Part shown: piece by piece, positions 51,614-60,444 of the stretch | How the letters are laid out: each line of letters starts with the position of its first letter | How positions within the stretch are numbered: the first letter of the stretch is position 1 | From: Arthrobacter yangruifuii | GTDB taxonomy: Bacteria; Actinomycetota; Actinomycetes; Actinomycetales; Micrococcaceae | Length of the DNA: 64,000 nt | Direction: 5' to 3' | NCBI RefSeq assembly: GCF_009192775.1 | Contig: NZ_VTFX01000001.1 | Span: forward strand, 1,116,001 to 1,180,000 | The notes under the pieces: model-generated | The model's input: the letters and a program-made list of their open reading frames with translations, nothing else | Told to the model about the DNA's origin: nothing | Database searches by the model: none | Program-made: the position numbers and the translations under genes

Positions 51614-52914
51614 ATATTCCCGTCGCCACCGTCGGGGCCGCCACCGCCGATGCCCTTGACGGGTTGGAGCGGCTGCAGGGGCCCGTGACCGTGGTTCGCC
51701 GGTGCACCGAGCTGACGGAGCTCATAGCCGTTTCCCAGAGCGGAACCGTGCGCGCCGCCGTCGTCGCCGACGAGGCAGGGGACCTCACCGCGGCACTGGC
51801 GGAACGCCTGGCCGCCGCCGGAGTGGCGCTCGTGGCGCTCGCCGACGATCCGGTCCTTCGGCAGCGGCTGGACGCCCTTCGCATTGTCAATGCTCCCGGC
51901 GGCGTCCACCCGGGAGTGCTCGCCGAAATGATTTCCGCGGCAGTGCAGGCCCTGGAGGAGCCGTTGGACGGCCCGCGGACGGCGGCCGGCAACAGCTTCG
52001 CGGACCCGGCTGCTTCCTTCGGATCAGGGGCCGCCGATCCGGGTCCGGAAGAGGCAGCGGAACCGGACGGCCGCCGGGGCACCGTCACCGCTGTCTGGGG
52101 ACCGGCGGGTGCCCCGGGCCGGACCACGCTCGCAGTGAACCTGGCTGCCGAGGCGGCAGCGGCGGGTGCAGAAGTGCTCCTTATCGACGCCGACACCTAC
52201 GGCGCCAGCGTGGCCGTCAGCCTGGGCCTGCTCGATGAATCCGCGGGACTTGCCCAGGCCTGCCGCCTGGCCGATCAGGGGCTGCTCGACGACGCCGCGC
52301 TGCGCAGGCTCTCGACCGGCGTTTCCCTCCGCGGGCGCCGGTTGTCAGTGCTGACGGGGGTCATCCGCTCGGACCGGTGGGTGGAACTGCGTCCTGCCGC
52401 CCTCTCGGGCGTCCTCACCGCGGCCCGGCGGAGCGCAGACCTGACCGTCGTGGACTGCGGATTCTCACTCGAAACGGACGAGGAACTCAGCTTCGACACC
52501 ATGGCCCCGCGGCGCAATGCCTCCACCTTGCTGCTGCTTGAAGCGGCGGACACCGTGTATGCCGTGGGGACGGCCGATTCCGTCGGAGTTCCGCGTCTTG
52601 TCCGTGCCCTTTCGGACCTGGCCGAGGCGGTTCCGGGCCTCGAACCGCGCGTCGTCCTGAACAAGGTTCGGGCTTCCTCCGTCGGACGGCAGCCGGAGAG
52701 CCAGCTGCGCGGCGTCTGGGAACGGTTCGGGCCGGGCGGGGGAATCACCGCCTTCCTTCCGGCCGATTACGCCGCCGCCGACGCCTCCCTGCTCTCCGGG
52801 ACGGCACTGCTGGAAACGGCGCCCGGCTCGCCCCTGCGTGCCGCCATAGCGGAACTGGCCGGCGTGCAGACACCCCGGCGACGCCGCGGCGCACCCCGGA
52901 TCGGGGCAAAGTGA
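51610..52914 (+). CDS. CpaE/MinD-like P-loop protein with altered Walker A
   Basis: This 434-residue protein has an N-terminal alpha/beta domain like a degenerate receiver (IPVATVGAATADALDGLERL, about 1-110). A linker and a MinD/ParA-like domain follow. The Walker A region reads GPAGAPGRTTLAVNLAAEAA, with Arg where the P-loop Lys should be and no deviant signature Lys. The Asp motif VLLIDADTYGASVA and the later VVDCGFSLET are present. CpaE proteins position pilus machinery. GTG 51610 overlaps the SAF gene stop by four bases. ATPase activity is doubtful without either Lys. It is the last gene before gdh, which has its own promoter. Confidence 0.82.
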   Translation: MNIPVATVGAATADALDGLERLQGPVTVVRRCTELTELIAVSQSGTVRAAVVADEAGDLTAALAERLAAAGVALVALADDPVLRQRLDALRIVNAPGGVHPGVLAEMISAAVQALEEPLDGPRTAAGNSFADPAASFGSGAADPGPEEAAEPDGRRGTVTAVWGPAGAPGRTTLAVNLAAEAAAAGAEVLLIDADTYGASVAVSLGLLDESAGLAQACRLADQGLLDDAALRRLSTGVSLRGRRLSVLTGVIRSDRWVELRPAALSGVLTAARRSADLTVVDCGFSLETDEELSFDTMAPRRNASTLLLLEAADTVYAVGTADSVGVPRLVRALSDLAEAVPGLEPRVVLNKVRASSVGRQPESQLRGVWERFGPGGGITAFLPADYAAADASLLSGTALLETAPGSPLRAAIAELAGVQTPRRRRGAPRIGAK

Positions 52915-52933
52915 CCTTTCGCGTATTCGCGGC

Positions 52934-52939
52934 TAGGCT
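52934..52939 (+). promoter_or_regulatory. Candidate -10 for gdh
   Basis: TAGGCT lies about 60 bp before the gdh ATG and 20 bp after the preceding stop codon. A leader of about 52 nt with a GGAGG site would result. No strong -35 is visible. Confidence 0.4.
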
Positions 52940-52997
52940 CAATAGGAAGAGGCTGCAACGGCGCAGTTGGACGTAGGTACTATCGGAGGCGTATTAC

Positions 52998-55900
52998 ATG
53001 TCGTCAGGATCCCGCATTGCGGATCTTTTCAGTTCGGACACTTCCCTTGATGAATTCATCGGGAACTACTACGAGCACCTGGCGCGTGAAGATGCGCAGG
53101 CCTATGCTCCGCCGGTCCTGAGGGAGCGGGCGCAGAAGCACATGGAACTGGCGCTCAAACGCGCCGAAGGCACCGCCGTCGTCGACGTCCTGGACCAGGG
53201 CGACACCAGCGTCATCCTGATTGTGACTGACGACATGCCCTTCCTCGTCGACTCCGTCACCGCAGAGATCGTGCGCCGGAACGCCGCGATCCGGCTCGTC
53301 GTCCATCCGATTTTCCTGGCCACCCGGGATCCGCGGACGGGTGAACTGCAGCAGGTGCAGCGTGTTCCCGCAGCTGCCGGTGTCTCCAGCGGAGACACGG
53401 CTGCCCTCCCCAACCTGGCCGACCTGCTGGGCGGAAACAGCGGCACCACGCGGGTGGAATCCTGGATTGCCGTCGAGGTCGCCCGCATCACCGGCGAGGA
53501 CAAGCGGTCCGAGCTCGTTGACCGCCTGCAGAAAGTCCTCGGTGATGTCCGTGTTGCCGTAGCTGACTGGCCCGCCATGCGGACGAAGGTGCACGAGATA
53601 GCCCGTTCCCTGGAGACCGTGCCCGGCGCGCGCGACATTCCCGACCTGCAGCAGGCACGGGAACTGCTGACGTGGCTGGACAACGGCAACTTCACCTTCC
53701 TGGGCTACCGCGAATACGACCTGATTACCGAAGACGGGGAAGACGCGCTCCGCCCCACTGAGGACACCGGCCTGGGGCTGCTGCGCCTGCATTCCACCCG
53801 GCGGGTCCAGCGGCTGACCGGTGCTGGCCGTGCCAAGGCACGTGAAAAGCGTGCCCTGGTCATTACCAAAGCCAACTCGCGCTCCACGGTGCACCGTCCC
53901 GCCTACCTGGATTACCTCGGGGTCAAGCGGTTTGACGAGCAGGGCAATGTCAACGGGGAACGCCGCTTCATCGGGCTCTTTGCCACCGGGGCCTACACCG
54001 GTTCCGTGCGCAGCATCCCGATTGTCCGGGACAAGATCCGCGACGTCATGCGCACCTGCGGTTTCCCGGCGGATTCGCACTCGGGCAAGGACCTGCTCTC
54101 CATCCTGGAAACCTACCCCCGCGACGAACTTTTCCAGATTGACCCGTCAACTCTGCTGGACACCTCGCTGGCCATCCTCCGGCTGCAGGAGCGGCGCCGG
54201 ACCCGGCTGTTCCTCCGGCCGGATATCTACGGCCGGTTCATGTCCGCAATCGTCTTCCTGCCCAGGGACCGCTACACGACGCCGGTCCGGCTCCGGATCA
54301 CGGACGAGCTGCGGGCCACGTTCAATGCCGAGTCCATCGATTTCGAGGCGCGGATGACAGAATCCGCGCTGGCCCGCCTGTTCTTCCGGATCCGGCTTCC
54401 CCGCGGCCAGGAAATCACCGAGGTGGATTCCGCGGCGCTGGAGGCACGCCTCGTGCAGGCCACACGGTCCTGGAGCGAGGGCATTGAAGAGGTGGTCCGG
54501 ACCAAGTTCGCCCGCCCGGAAGCGGAAAAACTGTCTGCCCTGTGGGCCGACGCCTTCCCTGCCGCCTACCGGGTGGCCTACGAAGTCGAGGACGCGCTCG
54601 AGGACATTGCCCGGTTCGAGGCCCGGTTGGCCCAGCCGGACACCGCTCCGGAACTGTTCGTCTACATTCCGACGGCGGCGGACGGTGAAGGTCCTGCAGA
54701 CGCCCGCCTGAAGCTCTACCTGACCGAGCCGAAGTCGCTGACCCAGATCCTGCCGTTCCTGCACAACCTCGGGATGGAAGTCCTTGACGAACGGCCCTAC
54801 GAGATCCTGCGGGGCGACGGCACCGGGTTCTACCTGTATGACCTGGGCCTGGTGTACCCCGCCGGCATCGACCCGCTGCAGACCGGCACCCTCCTGGCCG
54901 AAGCGTTCCGGGCGGGCCTGTCCGGCACCGCTGAGTCCGATGCCTTTGACCGGCTGATCCTCGGGCAGGGACTGCGCTGGCGTCAGGTGGTCATTCTCCG
55001 GGCGTATGCCAAGTACATGCGCCAGGTCGGCACGGCAAACTCCTACGGTTTCGTGGCCGGCACGCTGCTGGCCAACCCGGACGTTGCGCATGCCCTGATA
55101 GCCCTGTTCGAGGGGCGGTTCGATCCGGACCTGACCGAGGATGAGCGCCGCGCCGCCGTCGAGCAGGCCGGGGCCGCGCTGGAAACCGGTCTGGAGAAGG
55201 TGCCGACACTTGACGCCGACCGTGTCCTGCGGACCTTCGCCACCCTGATCAACGCCACGCTGCGCACGAACTTCTACCAGGACAAGCCGTACGTCAGTTT
55301 CAAGCTGAATACCGGCGCGATTGACGGTGCCCCGTTCCCGCGGCCGAAGTACGAAATCTGGGTCTATTCCCCCCGGGTGGAGGGTGTGCACCTGCGCTTC
55401 GGCGAGGTGGCCCGCGGCGGGCTGCGCTGGTCCGACCGGCGCGAGGACTTCCGCACCGAGATCCTCGGCCTGGTCAAGGCACAGACGGTGAAGAACGCCG
55501 TCATCGTGCCCACCGGCGCCAAGGGAGGGTTCTACGCCAAGAAGCTGCCCGATCCTGCCGTGGACCGCGGTGCCTGGATGGAGGAAGGCAAGAACAGCTA
55601 CCGCACCTTCATCAGGGGTCTGCTGGACCTCACCGACAACCTGGTGGTGAAGGAGTCCGGCGAGGAGGTAGTGCCGCCCGAACGCGTGGTCCGCCACGAC
55701 GGCGACGACAGCTACCTGGTGGTCGCCGCGGACAAGGGAACGGCGTCGTTCTCCGACATTGCAAACTCCATTTCCGCGGAGTACGGCTTCTGGCTCGGTG
55801 ACGCCTTCGCCTCCGGCGGGTCCGTGGGCTATGACCACAAGGCCATGGGCATCACCGCCCGCGGCGCCTGGGAATCGGTCAAGCGGCACTTCAGCGAACT

Positions 55901-57836
55901 GGGCATCGACACCCAGAAGCAGGACTTCACCGTGGTGGGGGTCGGCGACATGAGCGGCGACGTCTTCGGCAACGGCATGCTGCTGTCCGAACACATCAAG
56001 CTCGTGGCGGCCTTCGACCACCGCCACATCTTCCTGGATCCCAATCCGGACGCTGCCCGGTCCCATGCCGAGCGGCGGCGCCTGTTCGAGCTTCCGCGCT
56101 CATCCTGGGCGGACTACGACGAGTCCCTGATCAGCGCCGGCGGCGGGATCTTCCCTCGCCAGTCCAAGAGCATCCCGCTCTCGGCCGAGGTCCGCGAAGT
56201 GCTGGGCCTGCCGTCCTCGGCAACCAAGATGAGCCCGCCGGAGCTGCTCAGGGCCATCCTGACGGCACCCGTGGACCTGCTCTACAACGGCGGGATCGGC
56301 ACCTACGTGAAGTCCTCCGCGGAAACCTCGGCCGATGTGGGCGACAAAGCCAACGACGCCATCCGCGTGGACGGCCGGGACCTGCGGGTGAAGGTGGTCG
56401 GTGAAGGCGGAAACCTGGGCATGACCCAGCGCGGGCGCATCGAGGCGGCCCGTGCCGGCGTCATCCTGAACACCGACGCGATCGACAACTCCGCCGGCGT
56501 GGACTGCTCGGACCACGAAGTCAACATCAAGATCTTCGTGGACCGGATGGTTGCCGCCGGCCGCCTGGACCCGGAGGAGCGCGCGGAATTCCTGCACTCC
56601 ATGACGGACGAAGTCGGCCATCTGGTCCTGCAGGACAACATTGACCAGAACATGCTGCTGCTCAATGACCGGCAGCGGGTCTTGGAAGCGAACCCGAGCT
56701 TCGAGCGCCTGATGGACTGGCTCGAGGAAAACGCCGATCTCGACCGCAGGCTAGAGGCGCTGCCCGGCAACGACGAACTGCACGCACGCATCGCAGCGGG
56801 GGAGGGCCTCACCTCACCTGAACTCGCCGTGCTGGCCGCTTACGCCAAGATTGAGCTGACGAAGGCGCTCACCCGCTCGAACCTGGCGGACGATCCGTAC
56901 TTCGCCGGAACCCTGCGGCGGTACTTCCCGAAGCAGATTGTGGAGCGGTTCGGCGACCAGCTGGACACCCATCCGCTGCGGCGGGAGATTATCTCCACCG
57001 TGGTTGCCAACGACATGATCAATATCGGCGGCATCACCTTCGCCTTCCGGGTGATCGAGGAAACCTCCGCCACCGAAGCGGAGGCTGCCCGCGCCTTCAC
57101 GGCCCTGCGGGAAATCTACGGAATCGACCAGGTCCTCGCGGAGCTGGGGTCGCTGCCCGCCGGCTTCCCCACCGACACCTGGTCCATGATCCATCTGGAC
57201 CTGCGCCGGCTGCTGGACCGTGCCGTGCGCTGGTTCGTCAACCACGTGGGCCGGGGAACAACGATCACCGAGGACATCGAGGCGTTCAGGCCGGTCCTCC
57301 AGCCGCTGCTCGCCGATCTGTCGCGGTACCTCCGCGGCGGGGACGCGGAACGGGTGGAAGCAATGCTGCAAAAGTCCCGTGAGCTGGATATCCCGACGGA
57401 GCTCGGCAAATACTGGGCCGAACAGTTCGAATCCTTCGGCCTGCTCGACGTCGTGCTGGCCAGCAGGGCAAGCGGCGAACCGGCCGCGGAAGTCGCCGGG
57501 GTCTACTACGCCGTTTATGACAAATACGACATTGACGACCTGCTGAACCGGATCACCAAGCTGCCCCGCGAGGACCGGTGGCAGTCGCTGGCCCGGGCCG
57601 CACTGCGGGATGATCTGTACTCGACCGTTGCGGATATGACCGTGGCTGTCCTGGAAGCCACCCCTGACCGGTCAGGCACGGATCCGCAGGAGCGCCTGCA
57701 CATCTGGGAAGAGGAAAACGCCGACCACCTGGGACGTGCTTCCAAGATGTTCAACGAAGTGAACCACCTTGAGCAGGATGACATGGCGTCCCTCTCGGTT
57801 GCGCTTCGCCTGCTTCGCTCCATCGTCCGCCGCTAG
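52998..57836 (+). CDS. gdh: NAD-dependent glutamate dehydrogenase, large 180-kDa class
   Basis: This 1612-residue enzyme deaminates glutamate to 2-oxoglutarate. Its length matches the GDH-180 class of Streptomyces and Mycobacterium. The first half holds ACT-like regulatory segments. The catalytic core has EVARGGLRWSDRREDFRTEILGL, catalytic Lys in PTGAKGGFYAKKL (about 837-849), and the NAD-binding VGVGDMSGDVFGNGMLLSEH. The long C-terminal helical part is typical. ATG 52998 has GGAGG nine bases upstream. The mycobacterial homologue is controlled by GarA phosphorylation; whether that holds here cannot be seen. The PdtaS kinase gene follows after 12 bp. Confidence 0.96.
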   Translation: MSSGSRIADLFSSDTSLDEFIGNYYEHLAREDAQAYAPPVLRERAQKHMELALKRAEGTAVVDVLDQGDTSVILIVTDDMPFLVDSVTAEIVRRNAAIRLVVHPIFLATRDPRTGELQQVQRVPAAAGVSSGDTAALPNLADLLGGNSGTTRVESWIAVEVARITGEDKRSELVDRLQKVLGDVRVAVADWPAMRTKVHEIARSLETVPGARDIPDLQQARELLTWLDNGNFTFLGYREYDLITEDGEDALRPTEDTGLGLLRLHSTRRVQRLTGAGRAKAREKRALVITKANSRSTVHRPAYLDYLGVKRFDEQGNVNGERRFIGLFATGAYTGSVRSIPIVRDKIRDVMRTCGFPADSHSGKDLLSILETYPRDELFQIDPSTLLDTSLAILRLQERRRTRLFLRPDIYGRFMSAIVFLPRDRYTTPVRLRITDELRATFNAESIDFEARMTESALARLFFRIRLPRGQEITEVDSAALEARLVQATRSWSEGIEEVVRTKFARPEAEKLSALWADAFPAAYRVAYEVEDALEDIARFEARLAQPDTAPELFVYIPTAADGEGPADARLKLYLTEPKSLTQILPFLHNLGMEVLDERPYEILRGDGTGFYLYDLGLVYPAGIDPLQTGTLLAEAFRAGLSGTAESDAFDRLILGQGLRWRQVVILRAYAKYMRQVGTANSYGFVAGTLLANPDVAHALIALFEGRFDPDLTEDERRAAVEQAGAALETGLEKVPTLDADRVLRTFATLINATLRTNFYQDKPYVSFKLNTGAIDGAPFPRPKYEIWVYSPRVEGVHLRFGEVARGGLRWSDRREDFRTEILGLVKAQTVKNAVIVPTGAKGGFYAKKLPDPAVDRGAWMEEGKNSYRTFIRGLLDLTDNLVVKESGEEVVPPERVVRHDGDDSYLVVAADKGTASFSDIANSISAEYGFWLGDAFASGGSVGYDHKAMGITARGAWESVKRHFSELGIDTQKQDFTVVGVGDMSGDVFGNGMLLSEHIKLVAAFDHRHIFLDPNPDAARSHAERRRLFELPRSSWADYDESLISAGGGIFPRQSKSIPLSAEVREVLGLPSSATKMSPPELLRAILTAPVDLLYNGGIGTYVKSSAETSADVGDKANDAIRVDGRDLRVKVVGEGGNLGMTQRGRIEAARAGVILNTDAIDNSAGVDCSDHEVNIKIFVDRMVAAGRLDPEERAEFLHSMTDEVGHLVLQDNIDQNMLLLNDRQRVLEANPSFERLMDWLEENADLDRRLEALPGNDELHARIAAGEGLTSPELAVLAAYAKIELTKALTRSNLADDPYFAGTLRRYFPKQIVERFGDQLDTHPLRREIISTVVANDMINIGGITFAFRVIEETSATEAEAARAFTALREIYGIDQVLAELGSLPAGFPTDTWSMIHLDLRRLLDRAVRWFVNHVGRGTTITEDIEAFRPVLQPLLADLSRYLRGGDAERVEAMLQKSRELDIPTELGKYWAEQFESFGLLDVVLASRASGEPAAEVAGVYYAVYDKYDIDDLLNRITKLPREDRWQSLARAALRDDLYSTVADMTVAVLEATPDRSGTDPQERLHIWEEENADHLGRASKMFNEVNHLEQDDMASLSVALRLLRSIVRR

Positions 57837-57848
57837 TCCGGAGTATCA

Positions 57849-59330
57849 GTGGCAATCTTCACCGATCCAATCAAGGACCACGCAGACTTCGGTCCGGGCG
57901 ACGCCGAATGGCTGCACCTGCTGGTGGGCGACTGGCAGCTGGTTGCGGACCTTGCCTTTGCCGACCTTGCGCTGTGGTTCCCCGTGCCCGACGGCGGCTA
58001 CGTGGCTCTGGCACATGCCCGGCCCTCGACGTCGCACACGGTGTTCCACAGCGACTTCGTCGGCGAACGCATCCGCGCGGACCTGCACCCCCTGGTCGAC
58101 GCTGCCTATCGAAGCCGGCACATCGAGCGGTCGAGCGAAACCAGCTGGACTGCCGAGACGGCCATGCGGGTGGAGGCCATTCCATTTGTCCGCAACGGCC
58201 GGACCCTGGCGGTGGTGACGTCGCACATGGACCTGTCCAGCTCCCGGATGCCGTCCCGCCTGGAATTGACCTACCGGCAGTGTGCGTATGACCTGCTGCG
58301 CATGGGAACCCTGGGCCTGTGGCCGGACTTTGCCACGCCCACGGGGTCCCGGCGGGGTGCCCCGCGGGTGGGCGACGGGCTGATCCGCCTCGATGCCGAG
58401 GGTGTTGTGCAGTACGCCAGCCCCAACGGCGTCTCCGCCTTCCGCCGGCTCGGCGACATGGAGACGCTCGAGGGGCGGTCCCTGGCGGAAATCACCACGG
58501 CACTGCTTAAGGACCGACGCATGGTCGATGAAACGCTGCCTTTGGTGGTCACCGGCCGGATGCCGTGGCGGACGGAAATCGAATCGCGCGGGGTCAGCCT
58601 GTCCCTGCGGGCGATCCCGCTGCGGGACGAAAAGGAGCGTTTCGGCGCCCTGGTGCTGTGCCGTGATGTCTCCGAGCTGCGCCGGCGCGAGATGGAACTG
58701 GTGTCCAAGGACGCTACCATCCGTGAAATCCACCACCGGGTGAAGAACAACCTCCAGACCGTCGCAGCGCTGCTGCGGATGCAGTCACGGCGCATGGAGA
58801 GCGAGGAAGGCCAGCAGGGCCTGGCCCAGGCGATGCGGCGGGTGTCCACCATCGCGCTGGTCCACGAGACCCTGTCACAGGGCCTGACGCAGAACGTGGA
58901 CTTCGACGAGCTGATTGACCGGCAGTTCCGGTTGTCGGCCGAGGTCGCTTCTCCGACGCAGGAGGTCCGCACCCGCCGCGAGGGATCCTTCGGCGAACTC
59001 CCCAGCGACCTGGCCACTCCACTGGCTCTGGTCATTAACGAGCTGGTGACCAACGCCGTCGAACACGGGCTGGCGGGACGGCGGGGCACCGTTGGCCTGG
59101 CTGCCCTTCGGCACGGAAAGAAAGGCCGGGAGGAACGGCTCACCGTGACGGTGACCGACGACGGCGTGGGGCTGCCGCCGGGACCGAGGCATGAGGGACT
59201 CGGCCTGCAGATTGTCCGCACCCTGGTCCAGAGCGAACTCGACGGGACCATCGAATGGCTGGCCGGCGAGGCGGGCGGCACGGAAGTCCGCATCGACATG
59301 GGCCTGGATACCGAGTACCGCCGCAGCTGA
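57849..59330 (+). CDS. pdtaS: PdtaS-type sensor histidine kinase
   Basis: This 493-residue soluble kinase has an N-terminal GAF-like domain, a PAS domain (GVVQYASPNGVSAFRRLGDM) and a HisKA_2 module with phospho-acceptor His about 295 (REIHHRVKNNLQTVAALL). The HATPase domain has LVINELVTNAVEHGL and DDGVGLPPG. No transmembrane segment is present, as in PdtaS (Rv3220c), which phosphorylates the RNA-binding ANTAR regulator PdtaR. PdtaR is not encoded here. GTG 57849 has GGAG six bases upstream. It lies 12 bp after gdh, so it may also be read from the gdh transcript. It converges on whiB1, as in mycobacteria. Confidence 0.92.
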   Translation: MAIFTDPIKDHADFGPGDAEWLHLLVGDWQLVADLAFADLALWFPVPDGGYVALAHARPSTSHTVFHSDFVGERIRADLHPLVDAAYRSRHIERSSETSWTAETAMRVEAIPFVRNGRTLAVVTSHMDLSSSRMPSRLELTYRQCAYDLLRMGTLGLWPDFATPTGSRRGAPRVGDGLIRLDAEGVVQYASPNGVSAFRRLGDMETLEGRSLAEITTALLKDRRMVDETLPLVVTGRMPWRTEIESRGVSLSLRAIPLRDEKERFGALVLCRDVSELRRREMELVSKDATIREIHHRVKNNLQTVAALLRMQSRRMESEEGQQGLAQAMRRVSTIALVHETLSQGLTQNVDFDELIDRQFRLSAEVASPTQEVRTRREGSFGELPSDLATPLALVINELVTNAVEHGLAGRRGTVGLAALRHGKKGREERLTVTVTDDGVGLPPGPRHEGLGLQIVRTLVQSELDGTIEWLAGEAGGTEVRIDMGLDTEYRRS

Positions 59331-59374
59331 GGCACGCCCGGGGGAGACGGCGGGCCCGGCGCACCGGGAGACGA

Positions 59375-59407
59375 CGAAGGGCCGCTGCCAATGGCAGCGG
59401 CCCTTCG
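59375..59407. terminator. Bidirectional terminator between pdtaS and whiB1
   Basis: A 16-bp inverted repeat (59375-59390 with 59392-59407) with a very short loop forms a strong hairpin between the convergent genes. It ends in CCCTTC on the plus strand and lacks a long T-run. In practice the tip opens to a loop of several bases. Confidence 0.85.
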
Positions 59408-59438
59408 ATGATCCGGCATCCGTGCCGGTAAATCCTGC

Positions 59439-59687
59439 TTAGGAGGCGCGGCGGGCGCGGGCAGCGCGGCGCTTCAACGCACGGCGCTCGTCTTCACTCA
59501 TGCCGCCCCAGACGCCGGCATCCTGGCCGGTCTCGATTGCCCACTGCAGGCACGTGTCGATCACCGGGCAGCGCCGACAGACACTCTTGGCTTCTTCAAT
59601 CTGAAGAAGAGCCGGGCCGGTGTTGCCCACGGGAAAGAAAAGCTCCGGATCTTTGTCCAGGCAAGCTGCGCGGCTCCGCCAATCCAT
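59439..59687 (-). CDS. whiB1: Iron-sulfur regulator WhiB1
   Basis: This 82-residue protein has the four cluster-binding Cys residues C9, C37, C40 and C46 (CRRCPVIDTC), the GVWGG turn (about 58-62) and a basic C-terminus (RRALKRRAARARR). Spacing is the same as in M. tuberculosis WhiB1, which binds a nitric-oxide-sensitive [4Fe-4S] cluster and the principal sigma factor. I chose ATG 59687; GTG 59696 is an in-frame alternative with GGAG only three bases away. A CRP-type palindrome lies 42 bp upstream of the ATG. It converges with pdtaS. Confidence 0.95.
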   Translation of the reverse strand: MDWRSRAACLDKDPELFFPVGNTGPALLQIEEAKSVCRRCPVIDTCLQWAIETGQDAGVWGGMSEDERRALKRRAARARRAS

Positions 59688-59728
59688 GTTGATCACTATC
59701 TCCTCTGAAAAGTTGACTCCTACGTGTT

Positions 59729-59744
59729 TGTGAAAACATTCACG
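59729..59744. promoter_or_regulatory. CRP-type site upstream of whiB1
   Basis: TGTGA-N6-TCACG (59729-59744) matches the CRP consensus TGTGA-N6-TCACA with one mismatch. In mycobacteria whiB1 is controlled by the CRP homologue Rv3676 at such sites. The position, about 40-60 bp upstream of the coding region, allows activation or repression. Confidence 0.7.
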
Positions 59745-59760
59745 AGCAACTACAAACTAA

Positions 59761-59780
59761 AGGGGCCGGTTTCGGCCCCT
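59761..59780. terminator. Hairpin with T-rich flanks upstream of whiB1
   Basis: AGGGGCCG-GTTT-CGGCCCCT forms a perfect 8-bp stem. On the plus strand GATTTTCC follows, and on the minus strand TTAGTTTG. It lies in the divergent region between whiB1 and the gene at 59959, where no annotated gene needs a terminator. The remaining 59781-59946 shows no gene. Confidence 0.6.
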
Positions 59781-59946
59781 GATTTTCCTCTTACTAGCGT
59801 GGCACGTCAGTCCACACCAGACAAGGGGTTAAGGGCTGCGAATATGCCCGCGAGGCTGAGGGATGCGTCACACGAGGGTTTCGCAGGTGCCCCGTGCCGG
59901 GTGGGGGAACGGGCAGGCCACGGGCCCGGCAGCTGGCCGGGTCCGG

Positions 59947-59952
59947 TAGTCT
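59947..59952 (+). promoter_or_regulatory. -10 element, leaderless start of the gene at 59959
   Basis: TAGTCT, six bases (GCCAGT), then GTG at 59959. The region before it is GC-rich and has no Shine-Dalgarno sequence. Confidence 0.6.
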
Positions 59953-59958
59953 GCCAGT

Positions 59959-60381
59959 GTGTCAACATCCCAAAATCCCCGCCGCGCGCAGCGTGCCCCC
60001 GCTGTTTTTATCATCTCCGCGGTACTGGTTCTTGAAGCTCTGTGCCTGCTCGGCTTCGCTGCCTGGTACGGCTATCAGCTGGCGACCTCGGCGCCGTTGT
60101 CCCTGGGTGGGGCGGTCTTCACTCTGGTGTTTGCCGTAGCCCTCGCCGTCTGGCTGCTGGTGGTAGGGCACTTCTTCTTCCGGGGCTACCGGTGGACCCG
60201 GTCCGCTGCTTTGGTCTGGCAGCTCTTCGTGGTCATCCTCGCGGTTCCGACCCTGCAGGCAGGGCTGATCCTGCCCGGCCTCGTCCTGCTCCTGCCGGCA
60301 GCAGCGGTCCTGCTGCTGCTGTTCACGAAGCCGGTACTGGAGCACACCAGCAGGCTCACGGACAGCGGCAAGACCTTCTAG
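59959..60381 (+). CDS. Small four-helix membrane protein
   Basis: This 140-residue protein has four transmembrane segments: VFIISAVLVLEALCLLGFAAW, LGGAVFTLVFAVALAVWLLVVG, a third around SAALVWQLFVVILAVPTL and a fourth LVLLLPAAAVLLLLF. It has a basic N-terminus and a short C-terminus. I do not recognise a characterised family. The hydrophobic pattern and codon bias support a real gene. GTG 59959 is chosen because a -10 element lies exactly six bases before it. Its position next to whiB1 hints at a conserved neighbourhood only. Confidence 0.78.
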   Translation: MSTSQNPRRAQRAPAVFIISAVLVLEALCLLGFAAWYGYQLATSAPLSLGGAVFTLVFAVALAVWLLVVGHFFFRGYRWTRSAALVWQLFVVILAVPTLQAGLILPGLVLLLPAAAVLLLLFTKPVLEHTSRLTDSGKTF

Positions 60382-60444
60382 GTTGGTTCCCGGTGTCCCG
60401 GCCGCGCCGCAGGGCGCGCTGCCAGGGCGGCCGGCGGGACCGGT

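Noticed and set aside
54147-56066. 639-codon minus-strand frame opposite gdh
   Set aside because: The glutamate dehydrogenase core motifs are on the plus strand at this place; the reverse frame is a by-product of GC-rich third positions.
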